Source of the DNA: Arachis hypogaea
Lineage: Eukaryota > Streptophyta > Magnoliopsida > Fabales > Fabaceae
DNA: 64,000 bases
Assembly: GCF_003086295.3 (NCBI RefSeq)
Contig: NC_092041.1
Location: 99,535,827-99,599,826 of the forward strand
Direction of reading: 5' to 3'
Shown one piece after another: positions 10,873-23,124 of this stretch. The number at the start of each line of letters is the position of its first letter. Within the stretch, counting starts at the first letter, position 1. The translations under genes were made by a program, and so were the position numbers. Under the pieces are notes generated by a model, which worked only from the letters and a program-made list of their open reading frames with translations, was not told the origin of the DNA and did no database searches.

Positions 10873-12448
10873 GTGAAAAAGAAGAGAACAGAAAAGAAGA
10901 GGAATCCTCTATGTCACAGTATAGAGATTTCTTTATGTGAGTAGAAGAAGAGAAGAAGAGAAGAATGAGGTAGAGAGAACATAAACAGAATTTGAACACA
11001 GAGAGGGAGAGAGGGTTCGAATTTTAAGAAGAAGAGAAGTGTTAGTAATTAAATAAATAAATAGAAAGAGATGAGAGAGAGAAGAAATTCGAAAATTAAT
11101 TAGAAGAAAAGAAAAGAAAAATATTTTTGTTTTTATTTTAAATATTAGTTAATATTCAAAAATTAAGAAAGGAATAAAATAAAATTAGAGTTTAAAACAA
11201 TTAGTTAGTTAAAAAGATTTTTGAAAATAGGAAGGTGATTTTCGAAAATGAGAAGTGAAAAAGTAGTTAGGTGGTTTTGAAAAAGATAAGAAAAAGATAA
11301 GAAATAGTAAGTTTTAAAAAGATAAGAAGTTATAAAAAGATTTTGAAATTAAAATTTGAAAAAGATATGATTTAAAAAAGATTTGATTGAAAAAGGTATC
11401 TTTAAAAAGATATGATTGAAAAAAAGAAATTAAAAAGATTTAATTTTTAAAATTAAAATTGATGACTTGACTAACAAGAAACTAAAAGATATGATTCTAG
11501 AATTTAAAGATTGAACCTTTCTTAACAAGAAAGTAACAAACTTGAAATTTTTTGAATCAAATCCTTAATTGTTTAGCAAGGTTTTCAAAAATATGAAATA
11601 AAAACAAGAAAAAAATTTTGAAAATCAATTTTTAAAATTTTTGAAAATATTAAGAAGAAAAATGAAGAAGATTTGATTTTTGAAAAATATTTGAAAAGAT
11701 AGAATTTTTTTAAATTGAAATTTTGACTTGACTAATAAGAAACAACTAAATTTTTAAAAATTTTTGACTAAGTCAACCCAAAAATTTTAAAATTTATGAG
11801 TGAAATAAGAAAAAGATATTTTTTTTGAATTTTAATGAGGAAAGAGAGAAAAACAAAAAAATTGACTCAAAACATAAAAATTTTGAATCAAAACCAATGA
11901 TGCATGCAAGAACACTTTGAATGTCAAGATGAACGCCAAGAACATTTTGAAGATCATGATGAACATCAAGAACACATTTTTGAAAATTTTTTAAGAAAAA
12001 AAAACACATGCAAGACACCAAACATAAAATTTTTTTAACTTTTGACTCTAAAAATTCGAAAATGCATATGAAAAATAAGAAAAGACACAAAAAAAGAAAA
12101 TCACAAGATCAAACAAAGACAATCATCAAGAACAACTCGAAGATCAAGAAGAACATATGCATGAGTTTTCTAAAAATGCTAAAAGAATAAAAACATGTAA
12201 TTGACACCAAACTTAAAATTTGACTCTAGACTCAAACAAGAAACACAAAAATTTTTGATTTTATGATTTCATTAAATATATATATATATTATAATTTTTC
12301 AATTTTTTTTAGGAAAAATCAAAAAAGAAGAGAAAAATGTTTTTGAAAGATTTTTGAAAACTTTTTGAATAAAATAAAGGTTGAAACAAGAAGAAAATTG
12401 CCTAATCTGAGCAACAAGATGAACCGTCAGTTGTCCAAACTCGAATAA
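10873..12448. other. Element A 5' leader, very AT-rich
   Basis: A-rich non-coding leader between the primer-binding site (12449-12466) and gag. It contains purine-rich tracts and isolated copies of caccaaactta (for example near 12205), the PPT-related motif. The equivalent region of element D is 36247-37053. No gene. Confidence 0.65.
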
Positions 12449-12466
12449 TCTCCGGCAACAGCGTCA
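12449..12466 (-). promoter_or_regulatory. Element A primer-binding site (degenerate, tRNA-Asp type)
   Basis: The minus strand reads TGACGCTGTTGCCGGAGA, 15 of 18 matches to TGGCGCCGTTGCCGGGGA used by Athila-like elements. The three changes are G-to-A or C-to-T transitions. It starts 6 bp from the 5' LTR end. Confidence 0.75.
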
Positions 12467-12472
12467 AAAACT

Positions 12473-14156
12473 TGATACACGAAATCGTGAGTTCACACTT
12501 TTCTCACAACTCCGCGCAGCTAACCAGCAAGTGCACTGGGTCGTCCAAGTAATACCTTACGTGAGTAAGGGTCGATCCCACGGAGATTGTCGGCTTGAAG
12601 CAAGCTATGGTCATCTTGTAAACTTCAGTCAGGCGGATTCAAATGGTTATGAGGTTTTGTTGATTAAAAAAGAAATAAAACATAAAATAGGATATAGATA
12701 CTTATGCAATTCATTGGTGGGAATTTTAGATAAGCGTATGGAGATGCTTTGTTCCCTCTAAGCCTCTGCTTTCCTATTGTCCTCATCCAATCATGCGTAC
12801 TCCCTTCCATGGCAAGCTGTATGTTGGTGGATCACCGTTGTCAATGGCTACCATCCGTCCTCTCAGTGAAAACATATCCGCTACGGTTTTCCGCATGGCT
12901 AATCAGCTGTCGGTTCTCGATTGTGTTGGAATAAGATCCATTGATCCTTTTGCACACTGTCACTGCGTCCAACAGTCATGAGTTTGAAGCTCGTCACAGT
13001 CATCCCATCACAGATCCTACTCAGAATACCACAAACAAGGTTTAGACTTTCTGGATCTCAAGAATGCTGCCAATTGATTCTAGCTTATACCACGAAGACT
13101 GTGATCTCACGGAATGGAAGGCTCTGTTGTCAGGAGAGGCAACCATGCGTTGTGAACCAGGAGGCCAAGAGATACACACTCAAGCTCTTGCAGATAGAAC
13201 GGAGGTGGTTGTCAGGCACACATTCATAAGGGTGGATGATGATGAGTATCACGGATCATCACATCCATCAGGTTGAAGTACGAGTGAATATCTTAGAACA
13301 AGAATAAGCGTGAATTGAATAGAAAAATAATAGTACTTTGCATTAATTCATGAGGAAAAGCATATCTCCACACCTTAATCTATGAGGTGTAGAAACTCCA
13401 CCGTTGAAAATACATAAGTGATGAAGGTCCAGGCATGGCCAAATGGCCAGCCCCCAAAACATGATCAAGAGATCAAAAGTGATCCAAACATAGTCTCAAA
13501 AATGATCTAGAGATATGAATACAATAGTAAAAAGAGTCTATTTATACTAAACTAGTAAACTAGGTTTACAAAAAATGAGTAACTAAGTGTAGATAGTGCA
13601 GAAATCCACTTCTGGGGCTCACTTGGTGTGTGTTTGGGCTGAGCATTGAAGCTTTCACGTGCATAGGATCTTCTTGGAGTTTAAACGCCAGTTTTGGTGC
13701 CAGTTTGGGCGTTTAACTCCAACTTTGGTGCCAGTTCTGACGTTTTACGCTAGAAAAGAGTCTCTGGTGGGCGTTTGGACGCCCATTTGGGCCATCAAAT
13801 TTCGGGCAAAGTATGGACTATTATACATTTCTAGAAAGCCCAATATGTCTACTTTCCAACGCAATTGAGAACGCACCGATTGGGCTTCTGTAGCTCCAAA
13901 AAATCCATTTCGCGTACAGGAGGGTCTGAATCCAACAGCATCTGCAGTCCTTTCTCAGCCTCTGAATCAGATTTTTGCTCAGGTCTCTCAATTTCAGCCA
14001 GAAAATACCTGAAATCACAAAAAAATACAAAAACTCATAGTAAAGTCTAGAAATGTGATTTTTGCATAAAAACTAAAAAATATACTGAAAAGTAACTAAA
14101 ACATTAAAAACTATGTAAAAACAATGGCAAAAAGCGTATAAATTATCTGCTTATCA
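12473..14156 (-). repeat. Element A 5' LTR
   Basis: Pairs with 3680-5366. It holds a TATA box at 13538-13546 (minus TATAAATAG) and four dyads starting at 13676, 13708, 13739 and 13770, about 130-230 bp upstream of that box. The end tatca at 14156 is followed by the target duplication. Confidence 0.88.
13538..13546 (-). promoter_or_regulatory. Probable TATA box of element A 5' LTR
   Basis: TATAAATAG on the minus strand. The same box occurs in the homologous solo LTR at 18182-18190 and in the 3' LTR near 4744-4752. Confidence 0.6.
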
Positions 14157-14161
14157 GGACA

Positions 14162-14218
14162 CGTGCCCCCACATTCTCTCCATTTCTTCTTCTTTTCTTC
14201 CCTCCCTCCCTCCCCCCC

Positions 14219-14281
<63 letters not shown>

Positions 14282-14283
14282 CA
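14162..14283 (-). repeat. Element B 3' LTR, inner part with CT/GT microsatellite
   Basis: Continuation of the LTR interrupted by element A; it ends ttactaca at 14283. It contains a pyrimidine run, (CT)n at about 14219-14240 and (GT)n at 14241-14276. The 5' LTR counterpart (48420-48476) has only a short T/CT-rich stretch, so the microsatellite expanded in this copy. Confidence 0.8.
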
Positions 14284-14382
14284 TTCTCTCCCCCTTAAGA
14301 AATTCGGTCCCCAAATTTGAAAATTATATGATAATTACCTTCAGTCTCAAACAAATACGGATACTTGTTGCGCATGGCATCC

Positions 14383-17300
14383 TCAACTTCCTAAGTTGCT
14401 TCTTCTTTCCGAATGGTTTTTCCAAAAAACTTTCATAGATGCTATCTCTTTAGAACATAGTTTCTTTACTTGGTGATCAACTATAGCCATTGGTTCCTTT
14501 TCAAATGATAAATCCTCCCTTAGCTTTATGGCTTGTGGTGTGAGCACATGAGATGTGTCAGAAAGATATTTGCGCAACATTGATACATGAAACACTGGAT
14601 GGATCATGCGCAATTCAGGCGACAATGCCAAGCGGTAAGCAACTGCACCTTTTTCTATCTAATATCTTAAATGGACCATTGTAACAAGGAATAAGCTTGT
14701 CTCTTTTCCCAAATCTCATCACTCCTTTCATAGGTGACACTCTAAGAAATACCTGATCACCCACTAAGAACTCTTAGTTATGCCTTCTATTATCAACATA
14801 AGCCTTCTGCCTACTCTGAGATGCTAATAAACGTTCTCTTATTAAGAAAACCTTCTCAATTGCATCTTGTACCAAATTTGGTCCCAAAAGCTTAATCTCA
14901 CCAACCTCAAACCACCTAATAGTCACCTACAACTTCTCCCATAAAGAGTCTCAAATGGTGCCATTTGAATGCTAGCTTGATAACTATTATTATAAGAGAA
15001 CTCGATCAAAGGTAGATAGCTATCCCAATTTCCACCAAAATTTAGAACACAACCCTTAACTTGTCTTCCAATGTTTGGATCGTCCTTTCTGATTGTCCAT
15101 AGGTTTGAGCGTAAAAAGTTGTGCTAAGATCCAGAGGAGTTCCTAACATTCTCTAAAAGGATTTCCAAAAATGAGAGGTGAACTAAGGTTGGCGATCAGA
15201 AAAATGGACACTGGAATTTCATGTAGTTTAACTATCTCATCAATATAAAGTTGAGCATACCGAACTGCACTAAAAGTTATTTTCACCGAAAGAAAGTGGG
15301 CTGATTTCATCATTCTATCCACAATTACCCAAATTGAATCAAAACCCTTAAAGTTACGAGGTAAACCTGTTACAAAATCCCTCATAATCCTTTTCCACTT
15401 CCATTCAGGTATCTCAATTTGTTGCAATAATCCAATAGGTCTTTGATGTTCAGCTTTAACTTCTTGGAAAGTTAAGCAATGAGAAACAAAAACTCCTATG
15501 TCTTTCTTCATACCTTCCTACCAAAACAATTGTTTTAAATCTTGATACATCTTGTTGGAGCTCGGGTGAACCATGTACTTAGAATTGTGAGCCTCTTCCA
15601 AAATAGTTTTCCTCAGGTCGCGGTTGTTTGGCACACATAAGCATTGACCACAACGCAAAACATATTGATCAAGGGAAAACTCTAAGTTATTTCCATTGCG
15701 AACATCTTCCATAAGCTTCCTTAACTTTGGGTCATCACTTTGTGCAGACTTATTTTTTGTTCTATCAGAGAAGATTGAGCTCGGACTTGTGCTAAGAAAA
15801 CTCCTGATTCTCCAAGGTCAAATTGGATTCCACCAGCCTCCAATTGGTGGACTTCTTCAATAATTGGTCTCCTTGCAAGAGTGATACGGGCCAAGCTATC
15901 CATAGATTTCCTACTGAGGGCATCCGCCACAATATTTGTCTTTTCAGGATAATACAAAATAGTACAATCGTAATCCTTTAGCAACTCCATCTATCTCCGT
16001 TACCTCAAATTTAAATCCTTCTATTGAAATATATACTTCAAACTCTTGTGATCCATATAGATCTCACAGGTCTGACTATAAAGGTAGTGTCTCTAAATCT
16101 TCAAAGCAAAAATGACTGTTGCCATTTTCAAGTCATGAGTTGGATAATTCTGCTTATGCTTGTTGAGTTGTCGTGATGCATAGGCAATAACTTGGCCATG
16201 CTGCATCAATACACAACCAAGTTCTATTCGAGACGCATCACAGAAGACTGTGAATCTTCTAGACCCAGAAGGTAAAACAAGAACCAGCACTGAGGTTGGA
16301 CAAGTCTTAAGAGTATGAAACTTTTCTCACAAGCTTCTGACCATTGAAACTTTACATTCTTCTGGGTTAACTTGGTTAATGGTGTAGAAATTCTTGAGAA
16401 GTCCTTGATGAATCACCGATAGTAGCCTGCCAACCCTAGAAAGCTATGGATTTCCATCACTGTAGTAGGTCTTGGCCACTTCTAAACAGCTTCAACCTTC
16501 TTTAGATCCACTATGATTCCATCTTTTGATACAACATGCCTAAAAAATGTCACTTGATCAAGTCAAAATTCACATTTAGAAAACTTAGCATAAAGCTTGT
16601 GATCCCTTAAAGTTTGCAATAATCCTCAAATGATACTCATGCTCCGTAGCACTTTTCGAATACACCAAGATATCATCGATAAAGACGATAACAAAACGAT
16701 ATAAGAAATGTTTGAAGACTCGATTCATCAAGTCCATGAAAGCCGCGGGCGCATTCGTTAGACCAAAGGACATTACTAAGAACTCATAGTGTCCATAACA
16801 AGTATGAAAGGTAGTTTTTGGAATGTCTCCCTCTTTTATCTTCAATTGATGGTACCTTGAACGCAGGTCGATATTAGAGAAACAAGTAGCTCCTTGAAGT
16901 TGATCAAACAAATTATTAATCCTTAGCAATGGATACTTGTTGCGAACAGTTATCTTATTGAGCTGACGATAGTCCACACATAGTTGCATTGTTTTATCCT
17001 TCTTCTTTACGAGTAGAACAGGAGCTCCCCACGGAGAAGTGCTAGGATGAATGAATCATTTCTCTAACATATCCTCCAATTGAACATTTTATTCTCATAA
17101 CTCAGTTGGAGCTATACGCTAGGGAGGAATGGACAAAGGATGGACTCCTGGAACTAATTCTATGGAAAATTCAACTTTGCCGTCAGGTGGCATCCTTTGT
17201 AACTTATCAGGAAACATGTCAGGAAATTCTTTAACTATAGGAACCTGACCAAGACTAGGCACCTCAACATCAACAACTCTAACAACTACCAGAAATCCTT

Positions 17301-17583
17301 GGTTTTCCTTATCCATCAATTGCATAGCACTCATAGATGAGATGATGCTAGCTAAAGTGGGACAATTGTCACCCTTAAAAACAAAAGGTGAGATACCCGA
17401 AATGTCAAACTTTACAATTTTTGAGTAACAACTCACATCAGCATGACAAGCTGCTAACCAATCCATGCCTAGGATAACATCAATGTCTTCCATTGGTTCT
17501 AGAAGAATTAAGTCAGCTAATATATCAACCATACTAATTCTAACAACACAAGACCGAAACATGACTTGAACCACTGTGGAGAC
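14383..17583 (-). pseudogene. Element B pol remnant (PR C-part, RT, RNase H, IN, chromodomain)
   Basis: Domains in minus-strand order are as follows. The protease tail (17574-17119) shows DVILGMDWL and the PR-RT linker EFPDMFPD. RT (16989-16585) shows [20 protein letters not shown] and the catalytic box [11 protein letters not shown]. RNase H (16290-16093, 15990-15721) shows [13 protein letters not shown] and the NIVADALSRK end. The integrase zinc region (15712-15518) and core (15511-15143, with DFVTGLP and IWVIVDRMMKSAHF) follow. The C terminus (14631-14383) shows IHPVFHVSMLRKYLSD, the hallmark that precedes the chromodomain in Tekay/Del elements. Multiple stops and frameshifts separate the pieces, so no enzyme can be made. 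The 5' part of the protease is at 19239-19563, beyond a solo LTR. Confidence 0.88.
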
Positions 17584-19238
17584 TAATGAGCGGATAATTT
17601 ATACGCTTTTTGGCATTATTTTTAGGTAATTTTTAGTAGGATCTAGCTACTTTTAGGGATGTTTTCATTAGTTTTTATGCTAAATTCACATTTCTGGACT
17701 TTATTATGAGTTTGTGTGTTTTTCTGTGATTTCGGGTAATTTCTGGCTGAAATTGAGGGACCTGAGCAAAACTCTGATAGAAGGCTGACAAAGGACTGCT
17801 GATGCTGTTGATTCTGACCTCCCTGCACTCGAAATGGATTTTCTAGAGCTAAAGAACTTCAAATGGTGTGCACTTAACGGCGTTGGAAAGTAGACATCCA
17901 GAGATTTCCAGCAATATATAATAGTCTATACTTTATTCGAGATTAGATGATGCAAACTGGCGCTCAACGCCAGTTCCATGTTGCATTCTGGAGTCAAACG
18001 CCAGAAACACGTCACGAACCAGAGTTGAACGCCAAAAACACGTTACAACTTGGCGTTCAACTCCAAAAGAAGCCTCTACGCCTATAAAGCTCAAGCTCAA
18101 CCCAAGCACACACCAAGTGGGCCCCGGAAATGGATTTCTGTATCAATTACTTACTTCTGTAAACCCTAGTAGCTAGTCTAGTATAAATAGGACATTTTAC
18201 TATTGTATTAGGGATCTTTGGTCTCGGTTTTATTCCATTATTCATCTTAGGAGACTATTGATCACGTTTTGGGGGCTGGCCATTCAGCCATGCCTGGACC
18301 TTCATCACTTATGTATTTTCAACGGTGGAGTTTCTACACACCATAAATTAAGGGTGTGGAGCTCTGTTGTACCTCAAGTTTTAATGCAATTACTACTATT
18401 TCCTATTCAATTCAGTTTATTCCTGTTCTAAGATATTCGTTGCACTTAACCACGACGAATGTGATGATCCGTGACACTCATCATCATTCTCACCTATGAA
18501 CGCGTGACTGACAACCACTTCCGTTCTACCTTAGACCGAACGCATATCTCTTAGATTCCTTAATCAGAATCTTCGTGGTATAAGCTAGAATTGATGGCGG
18601 CATTCATGAGAATCCGGAAAGTCTAAACCTTGTCTGTGGTATTCCGAGTAAGATTCAGGGATTGAATGAATGTGACGAGCTTCAAACTCGCGATTGTTGG
18701 GCGTGATGACAAACGCAAAAGAATCAAGGGATTCTATTCCGGCATGATCGAGAACCGACAGATGATTAGCCGTGCTGTGACAGAGCATTTGGACCATTTT
18801 CACTGAGAGGATGGGATGTAGCCATTGACAACGGTGATGCCCTACATACAGCTTGTCATGGAAAGGAGTAAGAAGGATTGAATGAAGGCAGTAGGAAAGC
18901 AGAGATCCAACAGGGACAAAGCATCTCCATACACTTATCTGAAATTCTCACCAATGATTTACATAAGTATTTCTATCTTTATTTTCTGTTTATTTATTAT
19001 TATTATTCGAAAACTCCATAACCATATATTATTCGCCTAACTGAGAATTTCAAGATGACCATAGCCTGCTTCATACCAACAATCTCCGTGGGATCGACCC
19101 TTACTCACGTAAGGTTTATTACTTGGACGACCCAGTGCACTTGCTGGTTAGTTGTGCGAAGTTGTGAAGAAAGTGCTGAGTTATAAACGCGCATACCAAG
19201 TTGAATGCGATTATTAGAGATCACAATTTCGTGCACCA
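17584..19238 (+). mobile_element. Solo LTR of the element A/D family
   Basis: Begins TAATGAGCGGATAA (first base pair TG changed to TA), ends CGTGCACCA, and is flanked by a perfect 5-bp duplication gagac (17579-17583 and 19239-19243). It is 1655 bp long with no internal region, so it is the product of LTR-LTR recombination. It carries the four-dyad array (starts 17959, 17990, 18021, 18052, exactly 31 bp apart) and a TATA box at 18182-18190. It splits the element B protease: removing it rejoins TPLR to VSTVVQVM in frame. Confidence 0.92.
18182..18190 (+). promoter_or_regulatory. Probable TATA box of solo LTR
   Basis: TATAAATAG, located 114 bp or more downstream of the 31-bp-period dyad array in the sense orientation of the LTR. 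Confidence 0.6.
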
Positions 19239-19563
19239 GAGACTCTAAGTGGAGTGCCAACATGAAATGGGTGGGATAACGGTTCAGATTGTTTATCGAA
19301 ACGAGATACAAGATGGGGAGATACATATGAATAATGAGAACCTATATCAAATAACACTCGAGCATCTAAAGAACAAACTTGTAAAGTACCTTCCACCACT
19401 GCATTAAAAGTTTGAGCATCCTGACGTATTAAAGCGTACACACGTGCCTTACCTCTCCCTCTCTGACTCCATCCACTCTTATAAGTCTGACCCCTGTCAC
19501 CTACTCCTCTGCCACTAAGACCAGAAGAATTTCCAATAGACATAGCTAAAGATGATGGCATTG
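19239..19563 (-). pseudogene. Element B protease N-part
   Basis: The minus strand encodes GRGKARVYALIRQDAQ, then V-L-F-D-I-G-S-H-Y-S-Y-V, the retropepsin active-site region (D-[IST]-G). It joins 17583 across the solo LTR on one side and the gag zinc-knuckle fragment at 40628 across element C on the other. Confidence 0.85.
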
Positions 19564-19568
19564 GTGTT

Positions 19569-21293
19569 TGATAAACCCCAATTTTGTGGTTTATCTTATG
19601 CTTATTTCAGGAAATTTTATCAACTTTTCTCACATTTATTCAATGAAATAGCATGGTTTTGTAATCCTCCCTAAATTTATGATTAAGTGTGAAAACATGC
19701 TTTTTAGGCCTTAAAATAACTAAATTTAATTCACTTTAATTCCATTCGATGCCTTGATATGTTTGTTAAGTGATTTCAGATTTAGAAGGCAAAGATTGGA
19801 TTGAAGGAATGAAGGAAAAGCATGCAAAGTGGGAGAACTCATGAATAAATGAAGGAACCGTAAAAGCTGTTAACTCTGACCTCTTCGCACTCAATCAACA
19901 ATAACTTGAGCTACTGAGGTCCAAATAAGGCGGTTCCAGTTGCAGTGGAAAGCTAACATCTGGAGCTTCAAAATGATATCAAAATTGCTATATTTTCCTG
20001 GCGCCTAAAGATGTGTACATGCACATGACGCGTCTGTGTTGGTTGATGCACGTGACTCATTAAAAGTAACTCGTGGCTAGCGATTTTTGAAGCATTTTGG
20101 GCTCAATCCAACTCATTTCTGATGCTATTTCATGCAGAATTTAAGATTGGGCAAAGGGGAAGCACTTTTTTGGAGTTTTTGCATCATGTAGCTTATTTTC
20201 TAGAGAGAGAAGCTCCCTCTTCTCTCTAGAATTAGGGTTCCTAGGTTAATTGCATCATAGATCCATGTTTAATTCTTTGCTTTCATCTTGTTTCTTCTAC
20301 ATTTTCATGCTCTAATGATGTAAATCTCTTATTCTCTATTGTTAATTTCCCTTTTCATGCCTCTTTGTTTAGGATTGATGAACACTTATCGGATTTGGAT
20401 TTTCTATTAATGCAACTGATGTTTGATGTTCTTTTTATTGATAATTTGAGTTGTGAATTTTACTTTTCTTGCAATTGGTAGTTGGTAGATTTTATTATTC
20501 TTTGCAATTTATTATGCTTTCCTTTTATGCCTTCCAAGTGTTTGACAAAATACTTGGTAGGATGTTAGAGTAGATTTTGAGCATTCTTGGTTTGGAAAGA
20601 GTAATTAGGCAATCTTGAGTCATGAAAACCCAACCTATGTTGGTGATCTAGAATTGTTAGCTAATATTGTTTCCATTGACATAAGTTTTTTTGCTAATTT
20701 AATTAGTAAGTTGACTAAGACTTTTGGATTAAGATTAACTATTCTTATTAGACTTTCTTCAAGTACGAGGATAATATGATACCTTCCTCCATCGTCGGGG
20801 ATGACGTAATAAGATAAATTCTTGTTTATTATTGTGATATGATTGATTAGTCTTTTTTGACGTTCTCCCTATGTGAAGATGACATGATACATTCTTCTAT
20901 TTGTTAGAGTTGACTAAATAGGATGAATTGATCATTGTTTGACTAGGATAGAAAGCCTATATTCTCAAATCTTGCCAAGGATGTCTTTCTTTATTCCTTG
21001 TTTCCTTTACTTGCTTAATTTACTTTTCTTGTCAATTAAATTCTTGACCATTTAACTTCTTACCCCTTTATCAATCAAACCCCCTTGTTCCTTCATAACC
21101 AATAATCATTCACTTCATTGCAATTCCTTGTGAGACGACCCGGGGTTTAAATACTTCGGTTAATTTTCATTGGGATTTGTACATGTGTCAAAACCATATT
21201 TTAATTTGATTCAAGGATTGACTATTGGTTTGGACTATACTAACAACGAAAATATTTTGTGGAATTCTGAACTGGTATAAATTCTTGCTATCA
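19569..21293 (+). repeat. Element C 5' LTR
   Basis: Pairs with 38716-40622. It has one CpG-rich dyad-like motif near 20010-20055 and an inverted repeat (tctagagagagaag / cttctctctaga) at about 20199-20230. Confidence 0.88.
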
Positions 21294-21299
21294 AATTAA

Positions 21300-21317
21300 T
21301 AGCGCCGTTGTCGGGGA
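21300..21317 (+). promoter_or_regulatory. Element C primer-binding site (tRNA-Asp type)
   Basis: TAGCGCCGTTGTCGGGGA begins 6 bp after the 5' LTR end; the mismatches to TGGCGCCGTTGCCGGGGA are two transitions. Confidence 0.8.
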
Positions 21318-21456
21318 ATTGCAATGGTGCTATGTTATTGGCTATTGTATATATTGTGAATAGTTTGATTTTTGGTTTGTTTGTTAGTTTTTGTTAGTTT
21401 TAGAATTTTGTTCTCTTTGTTTCTTATTAATACTTGTTTTTATTTTCTCTTTCTCT

Positions 21457-23124
21457 ATGAATTCTCATCCTTTTGGCTATGAGTGTGGTTCTAACTATAT
21501 TGTAGGAGATGAAAGCTATAATAAGGATATGCATCAAGGAAAGAACAACCAAAGGTGGGAGGAACCACAAGCCTATGGACAACCTTCATGGCAACAACCT
21601 CCACCAATGTACTATCAACAAGAACTATTCCAAGATGCATTTCAATCTAATGTATGTGATGACCTTCATTGTGGTTGTCAACCACAATCATCATATGCAT
21701 ATGAACCCCCTCCTCAATATAGCCCTTCACCATACTCACAAGTCTCATACCACCATTCACTTCCATATGACCCTAACCCATACCTACCATACCAACCACC
21801 ATATGAACCATATCTAGAGCCACCACTATCCCAACACTAATACTCCCATGAACCACAAAGTCCATACACACCACCTCAAGAATTTTACCAATATGAACCA
21901 CCTTCCAACTACAATACCCTTACCTCAAACAATGAACCCTCTCTTCCACCACCACTTCCCGATGAAGCCCTCATGCTAGAACTAAGAGATCTTGAATCTC
22001 GTATCTTAAGGCAACAAGAGGAGGATGAAAAGAAGTTTAAGGAGCTAGGAGCTAAGATGGCTGTCATGGTAGAAACCATTGGCAACATAATCTCATCCTG
22101 CCTAAGCTTGCACGATCAAGGCACTCCCATTGTTGAATGTGGAGAAGCAACCAAAGAGCTTAGTAAGGAAGTGGAATTAGAGCTTCAAGGTGGAGAAGAA
22201 GAGTTAAAACAAGAAGTGCAACAAGAGGAGAAGGTAGAGATGATTGAACCAAAGAAAGTAATGGTTGGCACCTTAGGATATGTTGAGTACATAGAGGAAT
22301 CACAAGTTGAAGAGTCTTCTTCCATGGAATTTAAAGTTGATGTTGAGGAGGAGAGTGCACAACCTCCAAGGCACAATGTGATTGAAGAATTGGAAGAAGT
22401 GTCCCAAGCAATAGGCCCTCCTATTTATGATGATTCCGCATCAACATATGATCCTTTTGAGTTTGAAGAGTCCTTCCCTATTATACTTGGAATTGATGAT
22501 GAGGTAGATTTCACTCAACCTCCTATTTATTATTTAAGTGATGGGAAAGAGCTAGAGGACATTGGTGAAGAAGAACTTGAACTTGAGGAAGCTTGGCAAG
22601 AGGTAAAGCTTGAAGAACCTTGCCAAGTGATGAAAGCCTCTAGAAGAGGATGGGCGGGAGTGAAACGTGCTCTATCAAGATCATTGGGAATTTCTCTACC
22701 TAGGTTGTCATCTAATCCTTCATTTGAGTGGGTAAAACTTCTAACTCTTAGCTTTATTATCCCGCTTGAATTTGGTTTGCTTGAAACGGATGGCCAACTT
22801 AGGGTGCTTTGTGGAATAAAGCGTAAGAGGAGGATGTTTAGTGATTGGCGTTGTAAGTCTAGGCTCATTGTGGTTGAAGCTTCAAGGAGCAAGGGTTGGA
22901 CTAGTACTCAATTAGATGGGTCTAGAAGGGTAGTTTGGTGCTTCCATGAGAATTCATCTCTCTTGTCACCCAGAGGAAATCACCATGACCAACTCAAAGA
23001 CGGGTGTGAAAACAAAGTGTGGGATCCTGGCTCGCACAAAGAAGATCAACTGTGGGAGCCCATGGTTTGTGGAGAACTCCATCAAGGCTTGGAGTTATTA
23101 ACTTTGGAGGATAGAGCTTATTAG
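21457..23124 (+). pseudogene. Element C ORF of unknown function, one internal stop
   Basis: I chose the ATG at 21457 (M-N-S-H-P-F-G-Y); the frame is also open upstream but without an ATG. A TAA at 21838-21840 interrupts the frame between ...PPLSQH and YSHEPQS, and reading resumes in the same frame to 23124, about 555 codons in all. The N-terminal third is rich in Pro, Tyr, Gln and His (repeated PPxY-like and QPPYEPY patches). The middle (from about 21973) looks coiled-coil and acidic (long Glu/Lys runs). The C-terminal part is basic and Trp-containing. No zinc knuckle, protease or polymerase motif is visible. It may be a highly diverged gag-like or accessory protein of a non-autonomous element. 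I do not recognise the family. Confidence 0.6.

Larger units (their letters stand above)
3680..14156 (-). mobile_element. Element A: non-autonomous Athila-like LTR retrotransposon
   Basis: LTRs of about 1.69 kb at 3680-5366 and 12473-14156 both read TGA(T/G)GAG.. to ..GTATCA/GTACCA on the minus strand. The flanking 5-bp duplication is ggata/ggaca (one mismatch). A degenerate tRNA-Asp type primer site lies at 12449-12466. Internal content on the minus strand is gag and aspartic protease (10872-8680), a 31-bp-period dyad array (8105-8385) and an ORF3 protein (7628-6669). Reverse transcriptase, RNase H and integrase are absent, because protease is followed directly by the dyad array. It would depend on an autonomous partner such as element D, which shares LTR type, gag type and ORF3. 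The LTRs differ at about 10 of the first 190 positions. Confidence 0.88.

Noticed and set aside
14163..14438. Small frame with Val-Cys repeats
   Set aside because: Translation of the (GT)n microsatellite in an LTR.
21509..21817. His/Thr-rich alternative frame
   Set aside because: Out-of-frame shadow of the element C ORF.
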